From Lates calcarifer (taxonomy: Eukaryota > Chordata > Actinopteri > Centropomidae), in NCBI RefSeq assembly GCF_001640805.2, contig NC_066855.1, forward strand, positions 2,959,025 to 3,023,024: a stretch of DNA of 64,000 nucleotides. The letters run 5' to 3'. Of this stretch, positions 1 through 11,951 are shown in pieces. Both the position numbers and the translations under genes were made by a program. The notes under the pieces were generated by a model. The model searched no databases. It saw only the letters and a program-made list of their open reading frames with translations, and was not told where the DNA came from. Each line of letters starts with the position of its first letter. Within the stretch, counting starts at the first letter, position 1.

Positions 1-235
1 GGGTACAAAAATAGTGAAAAAATGTCATAGTATAGTAAGGGGTCAAAAATGGTCAAAAAATAGTCATCAGTCATAGTATAGTAAGGTGTCAAAAATAGTG
101 AAAAAATGTCATAGTATAGTATGGCATGAAAATGGTCAATAAATGTCATAGTATAGTAAGGTGTCAAAAATGGTCAAAATGTCATAGTATAGTAAGGGGT
201 CAAAAATGGTCAAAAATGTCAAGCTAGTGTTAGCT
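1..235. repeat. AT-rich minisatellite
   Basis: About five to six copies of a unit reading roughly GTCATAGTATAGTAAGGGGT then CAAAAATGGTCAAAAAT. The GTCATAG anchor recurs near 24, 70, 108, 144 and 181, a spacing of 36-46 bp. The array continues off the left edge of the window. Confidence 0.9.
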
Positions 236-240
236 TGACA
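217..240. repeat. perfect inverted repeat at minisatellite edge
   Basis: TGTCAAGCTA and TAGCTTGACA are exact reverse complements separated by GTGT, a 10-bp stem with a 4-base loop at the right edge of the tandem array. Confidence 0.85.
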
Positions 241-3200
241 TTTTAGTGTTAGGCTGATTGGCCAGTAAATTCTGGTCCAACTAGCAACTGCCTCTGATTG
301 GTTTTAAAATACATCCGCAGTAAAGACGGAAAGAAGCACTTTAGATGTATTAGACTTGGGGCCAGACGCATGGCTGGATACTGGATCGAAAAGGGTGCCC
401 ATTCAGTCCTATCAGAGCTGCTCACCTGGTGCATGTGATGAAAAAGTGAGAGGGGTTCTGGCTTCCGGGTTTACTAATGCATCATGCGGCCCACTTAATA
501 TGCGTAGCAGACATGTTTTTAAACATGTTTTATACAATTATCTTTAACTTTATTCATAAATTCTACTACTTTTGTGAAACTAAGACTTTGGTAAACCCAT
601 TCCAAGCACCAGAACAATTCAGGACATGAGTAAAGGTGTGTTTTCACAAAATACGTAAATCTTTTTAATATTGAACTTCACTGTTTTTCAGCATTTGGGC
701 CAAATTATCTCCTTCTACGGTGCCCTAGGACAAAATGGAGCCTCAGTGCAGTTAGAGCTGAGAGTGCTCTGAATATTTTTGATATAAAACACTAGGGTAT
801 TAAGTGATATGCAAGTACTTTGAAATGTTAATCTAAAAGATGATCTAAAAATCGTGAAAATAGCATTGTTTGGTTTAGTAGTGTGATCTTTATTTAAATA
901 GCTGCTGCAGCTAGCTGGAGGTCTGTCTCAATTGAACAGTCTAATGCTCTTTGCCCAATGCTCCCGGACACACGGACACCCTCAGTGATATTGAAAATCA
1001 ATTCACACACACATGCACACATATATAGATGTGCTGTCTTTTTGTTTTCTCCCTGCTTTTTTCCCCCCTTAGCCATTCCATCAGTCTCTCCACCCCCCCA
1101 CTCTCTCTCTCTGGGTGTCAATCACCCAAACACACACAAGGAGGCAGGGTGAATGAAACAGAACTGCTGTAGAGGCAAAGCAATGTGGCCACAAATAGAA
1201 CCCAATTAATTTTGATTGCATGACTCTGGTTCTGTTATTGGCTGATAGAGGACACTTGGACACAACTGCATTATAAGAAATTAAACCAGGAACTGAAAAA
1301 GTCATTGTGGGGCTATCCATCAAATAAAGGTTCTTCCACCAGTTTTACATTTTATGAATCAAAGGTTCCATTTGGATAATTTAATGTGTAACAATTAATT
1401 TTAAGACATCAATAGTGTCTCATTTAGTTGAATGGGCTTCCAGATATTCAGCTAAATTCAAAGTCAAACTGACATTTTAACAATGCAAATCTCTTAAGAC
1501 TGCATTAATTGATTTTTTTTTTTTTGTTAGGACAGCAGAACTAACTGCAGGAACTGTGCTGGGCAAGGTGTGTGCAACAAGTTTAGAGCTTTTTATGTGA
1601 AAACAGAGTTTGGAAACGAGGTGGCTCAGAGCTGTGGGACGTAAAACCAAAACAATGAGCTGAAAGACACTAAAACACCACGTAGAGCTGACAGGGACAG
1701 TAGAGACAATTCTTTGTGGGTTTATCACTTTTATATTACATTGTTGAGTTTAGTTGGTCTGAGTTAAAATAGAAACATATTGGCTCTGTCAGAAGATAGA
1801 CGTCTGAAAACCATGGCCTAAAAGCTTTCTCTGTAGACATGCTGTTAGCCACCTGACAATGACATTAAAGTCAGTTAATTCTGTTATGCCCTCAGAGCAG
1901 CTTGTCCTCTGAAAGATGCTTCTCTGCAGCAGCTGTAATCTGGCAAAAAGACTGAGTAAGAAAATGCAGACAAAGAGACAGAAACACAGTCAGACAGGCA
2001 GACGGCTTCCATCCATATTGCATACACCACAGTCTGCTGTCCTGTCAGCTCCACACATAACCATTAGTGGATGACATCATGGCCCTGTGCTAATTGTCAG
2101 TGACAGAGTAGAGGGAGGGTAATGGGGGCAGAAAGGGGGCTAGAGAGAGAAAGACAGATGCAGACAGACAGACAGAACTCATGGGAAAACACCTGTCTGC
2201 TGTTTGTCTCTTCAGTCAGTCACACTATTGTCTTATCAAGCACCAATTTCATTTTCCTAATTAATTAAAGGATGAGAGCTTCAGTCACTGGTCTGTTACT
2301 TATTATAGAGAGAGGATTTTAATGAGCAAAATTTGCGAGTCATTTCGAGCAGTGTTCCTACTGTAGCATGTTAGCTTGCATTTTAGCTGAAGTACAATTA
2401 AAATTCTCCAGAGGCTTTAACATTGCAAGTGGGACAGTTAAATATTATGCATATTGGAAAGTCATATCACCCAACCCTTGTGTTATTTATATAAAATGTA
2501 CTATGGAAATAAAATCTAATTTTAATACAATCATTTAGAGAGGTAGAGTTGAGTAGTCAATATAGCCCCTCTGTCATTGCTGGTCACAAAGTCACCGTCA
2601 GTCACTGACAATCAATAAATAATGCTAAGTCAACAGTCACACCTTCAGCAGCCACCCATGGGTCTGTTTTAGCGCAGCCCATCCTCTGTCAATATGAAAT
2701 TTTAATCATCCTTGGTATCAATATTTAAAAGCGTGGATTCTGAGGACTTGTTAGCATAGTGAGGATCCTCAGTGACATTATTTGACCTCAGCAGTGACAG
2801 AGGACAGATACACAATAAGTAATGAGAGGATTTCAACATGTAAAGCTACATGAAGGATTTCGTTGTTCTGCAACCCAAACAGTGACTATGTAATAACTAA
2901 TAATGTTAGATATTTCCAGCAATTTGACAGCACAACATAAGTGGCACAGCACAGTGACTTTGCAAATCCTGCAATACCTTGCAGTACCCACAGGGCTAGA
3001 TGGAGGACTACTTTAGCCAAGAGCATGCACCTTAGCTAGCTAGCTTGTTAAAGTGGCTATTAGTAAGTTTTCTCTGCAGCAGAATGCAGTTTCTTGCCAG
3101 AAGTGGGTGGTGGTTGCCAAGACCTTCAGCCACCGTTGTGTTTACAAGAGGTTAGAAGTCAGAGTAGTCTGGACACTAGGGTGACTCACCATCGGAAAGT

Positions 3201-6100
3201 GATGAGACAGGCCAGACGGGGCTAGCCGTTTAGCATGTTTAGCATGGTTAAAAATTCACATACAGTAGTGCATGTGGTGTGATAAGTAGAACATAGGAAT
3301 CATTATCTCAGGATCATTTGTCGGAAGCCACAGGTGATTTCATTTTCAAAGAACAGCATGTGCTCTGCATGAATTAATTAAACTGACTAATTTGCTCATT
3401 AGTCATAATGCGAGACACAGTACGTACAGACCGGCAAAGATTTTAGCACTTGATTGCTGGAAAAAGGGAAGAACAGGACTGTATGAAGTGAAACTGATTT
3501 ATTAATGTGTGATGAATAATACATGATAAACAATTAATGGTAGATGATGATGGATTTAGTTAATCAAACTGTTGTTGTGGGTTTATCCATCACTGGAGAA
3601 CTACAAGTACAGAACCTCAATAATTGTCTGCAGAGGTTCTTTGGACCAGAACTACTTCTTAAAATATGTCAAACCTTACCGTGACAACTGGTGCAAGATA
3701 ATAATGAGACAAGGAGATAAACTACACAATATCATATACAATATCAATATCATATTAATACAAGACTTGAAAATGTTACCTTGTTTAGGGGAACATTATA
3801 AAAGTCATTCTGGGAGATGCAAGAAATCACCAACCTAGCTAGAAGTAGAAAACCAAAAGCAGATATCACAAACATGCAAATTACAAATCTCAGCACACAG
3901 CACTCCACCCTAACAGGGACTTATTCTGATACAGGCTGTCTCTTTCACATCAAGCTGGAGAGAACAGCCTGACGATTTCTGAAATAGACGTGGAAGCTTG
4001 AGTATACAGGAGTTATGGTGCCAGTGAAGTGTATACAGAGAGCAACCCGATGTTTATGGCTAAACAAAAACAGGAAAGCTATGCTCGAGTGCTGCTTCGG
4101 CGGTTTGCAGCACTGCCACTCGTCTTGCTGTGTGGCTTCAAAGTCTGCACTCTGACTCCCTGCTCCCTCCTTTTTCTCACCTTCCTGCCTCTTTTTCTTT
4201 AGTTAAACATCCCACTTTGTGATAACAGAACAGAATGATGATGGTTTTGGGGGAAACAACACCCAGAGCCACACCCAGAGTGGTGTGGCCACATCGCTTT
4301 CACCCCACCTCGGGCTTAAACCAAACACTGGCACTGAAGGTTTTTTTTATTGCTGTCTCATTTTGGCTTCTTGGTGTGTTTGTGTATGTGTGTGTCACTC
4401 CTCCCTCCTTCGCTCTGCTTCATCTCGGTTTCTTGTCAGTGTGTCCCTCCTCTTTCACTGTTTCATTTCAGCCTGTGTGACCCTATCTCTGTTTCTGTCA
4501 GCCTCATTTTGGATCCATTTTCTATGGCTCCGTGTGTGTGCATTAGATCTATCTGTGCAATTGCTGCTTCATTTTAGCTGCTTGTCGGCTTGTGTGTATA
4601 TGTGCTTGTATGTTATCTGAGGGCACGCACACACACACACACACTCACACACACACCCCTCCACCCCCTTTTAGTCTCTTTCCCTCTTTGCTCTGTAATA
4701 AGAGCAGCTGTGGTTGACGCGAGGCCAGCTCTGATTCAATTGCAGTGCAGGACTTAAGGCTATTATCCTCTGTACACTGGAGGAGGAGGGAGGCCCGGCT
4801 GCTGTAGCACAGCTGCTACAGCAACGACAGGTCTGATGCTGCCTTCCAGAGGAGACTGAGGGTCGGAAATTCAGACTTCAGAAGGGTGGAAATGCTGAGA
4901 AACAAAGAAAAGGCGTGTTAGAAAGTCAAGCAAGTTTTTGGCAATAAAAATATAGCAATAAAAACAGGTGAAAATCTAAACTTGTAGAGGTGTAGTAACT
5001 GTTCCTGTTTTGTATCAAGTTGTTGAAATTCCTGTCTTTCAGATTTTCTGGTTTGTTCCTTTTTTCTGAAAACTATGTCTTGGTCTATTGCACTCTGTAG
5101 CACTTATGTGGTATAACGAACTCAATAATTAAGATTTTGAGCATCAGAATAGTTTTTTAAATTACAGGATACTGGTCAGAAAAATACAGCTAATTAGCTT
5201 TAGGTAAGGCTAGCTTTAACCTCACTCCAGCTAGACTTTAAGCAAACCATACATCCTGTTTTTTGTTTGTTTGTTTGTTTTTGTTCTCAGTTTTGTCCAA
5301 TTAAGCAATTACTGCATTGTAGCAGAAAATTAGGCAATAGGCAGCAACAAAACGGCCAGGACAAACCGAACTAAAAACTGAACTCCAGCCTACATTTACT
5401 GATAAAATTAGCTAATGCTAACGTAACATTATTCAAAACTGTGTACGTTAATGCTAACATTACTTCATTCTAGCTATCGTTCATGTTTTTATCGGTAGAA
5501 GTAAGAACATATTTTAAAGTAGGCTGTCAACCATCTAAATCTATTACATCTATAATATATGTTCATTAATGTCTGACATTTTAGGGTGTAGAGTACACAA
5601 CTGCAATAATGCTAACTGGACAAAAACAAACAAAACAAAAATTATACTACTACAAAAATGTAACTGATGAAAACTAGACTTAAATAAATGTATTGTTTAT
5701 TTATTATATGTTGTGACTGAAACGAGCATAAATTTCTGTCACAAGACGACAAACAACTAAATCAAAATCAAAATGCACACATTTTTCCCCTTAGCTATAA
5801 ATTTCTCTCTCTATCAGAGACACTGTAGTTCAAGGCAGCAGGGCAGCAGGTTTGTTAGAATCGTATTTTCTCCCCTGGTTTTTTCTGAGCTGCGCCACTG
5901 GAATGCCTGGAGGATGTAATTACGACCTACTGTACAAGTTGGGAATTTCCCACGTAGGACTCTGAATTGAAGGCAGCATTATTCTTAGAAAGCCAAAAGG
6001 GATGAAGACCAAAATGGATAAGTGAGGTGATTAAAGTGAAATAAGATGGGAATTGTTGCAAGAGATGTCGGGGAGAAAAGGAGATCAAACACTGATATAG
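241..6100. other. intergenic or 5' flank of arhgap22
   Basis: No exon with homology or good phase could be supported on either strand. The sequence holds simple repeats (CA around 4626-4656, a T run near 1510) and scattered AGCTAGCT-type repeat fragments. Open frames here are short and lack recognisable domains. Confidence 0.6.
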
Positions 6101-6733
6101 CAAGATAGAGATAGTGGGAAGAAAAAGAAAGAGAAAGCAGAAGAAGGGAGGGGGAAATGAGTGATTAAGGGAAGGAGGTGGAGACAAGCTGAGGACCTCT
6201 ACAGCTTAATTAGGTGCAGAAGGAGGAGACACCTGCCAGATGAGCACCCCCTCCCCTTCTCTCTGTTTCTCCTTCACACACATGCAAATCCTCATGAAAA
6301 AGCAGTCATTGCAACAAAAACAGAAGAACACTTAAAATCAGGCATCTGTTAGCTGGTGAGACCTGTGCTCTGCTGGTGGGAGACCTTCCCCAGAAACCTC
6401 CTCCTCCATCTACTCCAGGCGGATGTACCACTATGAATAATGTAACAAGGAGGGGTGGAGGCCATTGGGCGTGTGTGCACACAGAGAAAAAAAGGGGGTA
6501 GTTCCTCCTCCTCCTCCTTCACCACCCCCTTCTCTTTCCATTCTCCTCCCCTCCACCGTTCTCCCAACCCCCTAGCTGCCGGCCGCACTGCAGAAGGTCA
6601 GAGGGAGAAGAAGAAGAGGAAAGACACACACACACAGAGAGAGAGAGAGAGGCAGGAGGGAGAGACAGGGGTGGGGTGCGTGGATGTACACGAACATGCC
6701 GACAGGAGTGTGTGCGGACGAGCGATGACAGCA
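6101..6733 (+). promoter_or_regulatory. arhgap22: presumed promoter / 5' UTR region of full-length arhgap22
   Basis: Purine-rich and locally GC-richer, with a short CA then GA repeat (6624-6652) just before the first coding exon. No clear TATA box is visible. It is assigned by position only; a separate upstream 5' exon is possible. Confidence 0.35.
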
Positions 6734-6767
6734 ATGCTGAGCCCAAAGATCAGACAGACCAGGAGAG
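6734..6767 (+). CDS. arhgap22: arhgap22 coding exon 1
   Basis: Encodes [11 protein letters not shown] plus one base, followed by the donor GTAGGA. The peptide matches the known start of ARHGAP22 closely. An in-frame ATG three codons upstream (6725) would add MTA. Both ATGs have G at -3, so the true start cannot be settled from sequence, and 6734 was chosen by family similarity. The 5' UTR upstream is purine-rich with a short CA/GA repeat. Confidence 0.88.
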
Positions 6768-9219
6768 GTAGGACATGGTTTGCTTGCTCTGCCTTTACAT
6801 CCACACTGCCTGCCAGCTGCATTAGCTGCCTGTTCATCCTAAACTCTGCAGTGACACATAATGTCACACCTGACAGGGACTGTGATGGGAGTGAGATCAG
6901 ATCAGATCAGAGGACGTTACTGATGCAGAGACTCCTCCTGGACGCTGACCTGCACTACAATATATAGTGTTTTTTTTTATAGTGTCTTTTCTACTATAAT
7001 TCAGATTTTACACAAAAATATGCAAACAGAAACACTTTTTCTCCACTCCATCTAATTCCCTGCTGCAGTCATGTATTTCTGAATGAAGCGGCTGATCTGC
7101 GCGTACATTAGCATTCTACTACAGCTGGCCGATGCCGCCAGTGTGAATTCTATTAAGAGGAGCGAGCAGCATCTCTAGTTTCATCACTGCGACGCTCTGC
7201 ACTAACAGGCTGCCGTCAGCTGCTGCGTGTGTGTGCGCTCACACTCGTGCATGTACAGTATGTGTGTGTTAATGTGTGTCTGAGTGGATGGATGTATTAA
7301 TATGTCCATTTGTGCAACTGTGTGTGTCCTTCCTTCCTTCCTTGACACTAATCTCCATGGCTGCAATTATACAGCTGGATTTGATTAAAATGAAATGAAT
7401 AGTTCCCAAGAATGGGACAGTGATGTGTAAATCCTCTGCTGGGGGGGGCATGAAATTGGTGGCAAAGTGGATTTAATCTGCATTTGCATATATTAAGACA
7501 GCAGAACAGATTCAACTGGCTTGATGAGTAAGACTGGTTCACTGTGTACATTTTGTACATGAGCACTTAATTGATTACAACATCACGATTAAGCTGCATA
7601 AAATAATCTGAACAGACATGACCGTTTAAGTATAAGCAGCATTAAAGACCAGTTTCAAGCTCATTAAGTGAGAGAGGAGGTTTCACGTGGATTGACAGAA
7701 GACCCAAATACATAAAACAAAATTGATACCCTGTCTTGTTAAAATAAAGGAGGTGGGAAAACCACTCATCTTGCATTTCAGTTAAGACACTGGAAATTAA
7801 AGAGATTAAAGCGACACTGTGATTCTGCATGAGAAGCATTTTCCACATACCTTCTGCAAATTGGCGCTTCACTGCTGACGGCATCACATTTGTTGCATGA
7901 AGCCCATGAATAAACGGGTATGTGACAGATGTAGATGTGTAGTACGTACTCAGCCAGGGTCAGAGCAGGTCACCAAAGGGACACAACAGTAACCAGCGTG
8001 CCTGAGATACTGTGGAGGATTAGACTGCCTCTGAATGGCAAACTGGAATGTCAAAGAATACACTCAAAGTATAAACTGATAATATAAATGACATTGACTT
8101 ATTTATTGATCTTTCATGGCTGCGACATTGATACTAGAAGGTCACTTGACAAGATAACTTGCTTAGCTATACTATATATGCTATAAGCCATGATTTATTT
8201 TATTTTGGAAGGTCAGGAACAAGCTAAACAGCTTAGCCACAATGTGCAGAAACTATGGCATATTTATTTTAGAAAGGACAGCAACAAGCTAACTAGCTTA
8301 GCTAAACTGTATAGAAGCTATGACTTGTTTTATTTTGGAAATGTTAGTAATAAGTTTAGGTACACTGTACGGAAGCTATTACTTATTTTAATTTGGAAAG
8401 ATGAGTAACAACCTAACTAGTTTAGCTAAACTGTACCGAACCCATGACTTGTTTTGATTTGGAAACGTCAGTAACAAGCTAACTAGCTTATCTACACTAT
8501 ACAGAAGCTATGACTTCTTTTAATTTGGAAAGGTCAGAAAGAAGCTAACTAGCTTAGCTACAATGCAGAGGCTATGACTTCTTTTATTTTGGAAAGATTG
8601 GCAGTAAGCTTATAAACTAAACAGAAGCTATGACTTCAAAGGTCAGTAACAAGCTAACTAGCTTAGATATACTGTATATAAGCTGATTTGTTGGACTGTG
8701 GAAGGTTAGTTTGTCTTTTATCAGTCACTTTGTACCAGAACTCATGCTATCCAGCGCTTCATAAAAGAAAAAATCTTACTGCTTTGCCTCAGTAATTGTA
8801 CAACCATCCACATATTAAAGCTGTAATAGGGGTTTGGCTGGCACCAGAAATCTAGCAGCAGCTTTAGTTGCCCACATATCAGCTGCTTCATTCTCTTGCT
8901 GTCTTTTTGATCTGTGTTACCATGGTTTTATGATCAAAGTCCTGCAACGTAGCAACACCCTGACATTCTGTCTTTTTTTGAGGCATATGAATGAACACCC
9001 CTCACAACTAGATACTGTGAGCAAGCTCATGCAGCATGGATGAAAAAAAAAATGCACACACTGACACACTCAGATAATGTGCACATGGAGATGATAACGT
9101 GCACAGAAATGCAGAGATATGCACACACCCCGCTGCTGCAGATCAGTTCCACTCCACTGCAGCTTTCACATACAGGCTGTATGTTACTGGCCACACCCCC
9201 AGCCTGTCAAGGAGGGCTG

Positions 9220-9254
<35 letters not shown>

Positions 9255-11211
9255 ATGGTTAACACATTAATCAAGAGTGATAGGCTAACTGGAAGTTACG
9301 CCATGATGCACCTGTAACTCTCAGCCATTTTCCTTGAACCATAAATCACTGCACAACAACAACCAAATTAATGAAATTGAATTCCTCCAACATGCTTGTG
9401 TGCACGCATGCTTCTGTGTGTGTGTGCGCGATTTAACCATCAGTGTACTATTGTCTAGCTATTGTGGAGTACCCGCTTCACCATGCTAATGGATGGGCTC
9501 CTCGGTGATGTGCATAAGAGCCATACATCCATTTCCCGCTGATGATAAATATACCAGACTATGTTAAGTGACATTATAGAGGCAGAGTGTGTGTTTAGGC
9601 ATGTGTGTGTGCATCATGTGTCATGCCACTTGTGTTTTTGATTTCGGTCCGCAGACAACCATTTGTTCACATTGTAACATTACTTGCATACTTAGACATG
9701 ACAGTGGCAAATCCAGCTTTTTATGGACACAACACTCACTCTGTGGCCTTTACGAGACTTATCTCTTTCATTTGTCTATTTTTAAAGGGTTAGTTTACCT
9801 AAGTTACACACAGTTTACCCTAACAGTATCTAGCTGTGCTGATCGTCTGCCCAGGTTTTGAGATTTTTATCTCTGGGATTTCACCCTCTTCTAAATACAG
9901 TGGAAGTGAATACAAGTTATACTCTACAACTCTCTCTTTGTGCAGCCCAATGTCCCTGAGAATTCCCGGTAAAAGTTACATTCAACTTGGATTATTCTGC
10001 AGCTCGTTATTTAGTGGTGGTGCAGTGAACAGTGTGTCGTTTATGCAGTGAGATAAAGATGAGGGTGCAGAGGTCAGGCTGGAGGAGGAGCGTGTTTTAA
10101 TGTGGTTGACTGAGATTAAGAGAAGTGACATATGTAAATTTAGTTTGGTTTGTTTGTGAAGACAACTGCCACCATGAGCTGCTACTGGTCACAGCTCCCC
10201 CAGAGAAATTCACCCACGCCTCCTTACAAAAAAATGAAATATTGATATCATGTTAATAGTTACATACGGTACCAGTTCATCAGGTTGCATTTGTTGCCTT
10301 GGTTACAGACTTCCTCTCCACGTTCCTACGCTGGTATTTTGAGTGAGGCCAAAAAAAGACATAAACATAATTTTGGCTGAAAACTTTCTGTAAATATTTA
10401 TATCATTGATATAAATTCCTTTCACCACGGTAATCGTTTTGAAAATCTGATCTGTGACAGTCCTAGGTGGCGCTAGAGGCTGTAGCTGATGAGCAAAGAA
10501 GCCTCGACTGTAGGAAAAAAAAGGCTCTCTAAGCTAGCTAACAGAGGATATTCAGAGGAGATTGAATAAAACTGAATGGTGCAACACAGCTAATGCTAAT
10601 AGCTTCCTGTGTTGAAGTGAAAAAACTGCACACAGATTTACTTCACCCTCATGTTTGTTCAGTTTAAATCTGCGTTTAGTTTTGCTGTAAATCGGAGGTG
10701 AAGTATTACACACACACCCCTCCCACCAACACACACTCGTTCATGATATCATGTCTGACGTCATGGCTGAATGAGTAGCCAGCCCATCTGGTGTTCCTGG
10801 ATATTCAGCTTCATGCTCAGAATTATTCATACATGGCCCTGAAGTAACACAACACAAGTGACCAATTTACATAGATTATCACCGGGGTACATCATGGTAA
10901 ACACATGTGGGCGTATTGTACAGACAGGCGTGATGTCGAGCCCTATCATTAGAGTCAGCCCTTCCTTAACTGCTAGCTACTGTAAATGAACAAGCCACGA
11001 TTACGCTCTCTATCTCAGTGAATTGCAGTGATTATGCATAAAAGCCCATTTTCAGTAAAGCAGCCTCTTTTTCAGCATTGTAGTTGATAGTTGTAGAAGT
11101 GACCACAGAGCAGCTCCACCCAAGCCAAGGAAGGTCTGAATCATTCTGAGCAGAAGGTCCAAATTGGCGCAGTGGGTAGTCGCGCTTGGCACACACACAC
11201 ACACACACACA

Positions 11212-11249
<38 letters not shown>

Positions 11250-11916
11250 AAAAATCAGTTATTGTGACTCAGGCGTGAATCATCGGCCAGTGTATGTTCC
11301 ACTCAGCCTGTGATCCAGGCAGCTGATGTGTCGAACAGTGGCGCTCTTTTATGCTCAACACTGGCAAGAACAAGGAATCATGGAAAGACTCGAGGGACGT
11401 GATGGGGTGAGGAAAAACAGAGGGGTCAGGGAGGACGGGGAAGGTGAGTGCCACTTGTAGCTGTAGATGTGACAGAGTAAGAGCTGCTCAGAAGACCTGA
11501 CACTTTACATTCATCATGTTTACATTCCCAAACAATCTCTACTTCTTGATTCATTGACAGGGAGAAACAGAAAGGACGGCAGAGGGGCTGACTGCCTGAG
11601 ATGTCAATGATCACACAAGTGCAGTCTTAACCATAATGTCTTGTTTGGGGTGCCATTTTTAAGAGCTCATAAAACATACTGAACATTGTTTTGCCACCTC
11701 AGTAAATATGATTTCAGAGTTCAGCTGCAGAAAAAGACACATTACTTCCATTTGTCTCAGACTCCAGCTGTGCTTTGCAATGCTTAAAATTAACCTCAAA
11801 AACAAAACAATTATATATTTTTTAAATAGCCAACGAAAATGTGCCTCTAATCCAAGAGCTAATTTATTAGACAAAAACTGCTTTAATTAGCTGCCAGTGC
11901 TGAGAACAATGATCTT

Positions 11917-11951
<35 letters not shown>

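Noticed and set aside
1..235. CRISPR array
   Set aside because: The repeats are irregular, adjacent, AT-rich and without unique spacers; the window is vertebrate, so it is a minisatellite.
4219..4620. 133-codon plus-strand frame rich in Cys, Val and Leu
   Set aside because: Translation of GT-rich and pyrimidine-rich sequence; three overlapping frames are open, as expected for low complexity.
6455..6967. 170-codon open frame around arhgap22 exon 1
   Set aside because: Only the 12 codons matching the ARHGAP22 start are supported; the rest is translated purine-rich 5' UTR and intron sequence past a good donor.
11163..11248. A functional tRNA gene
   Set aside because: Only an A-box-like stretch is present; no B box, cloverleaf or terminator, and it is followed by a CA repeat.
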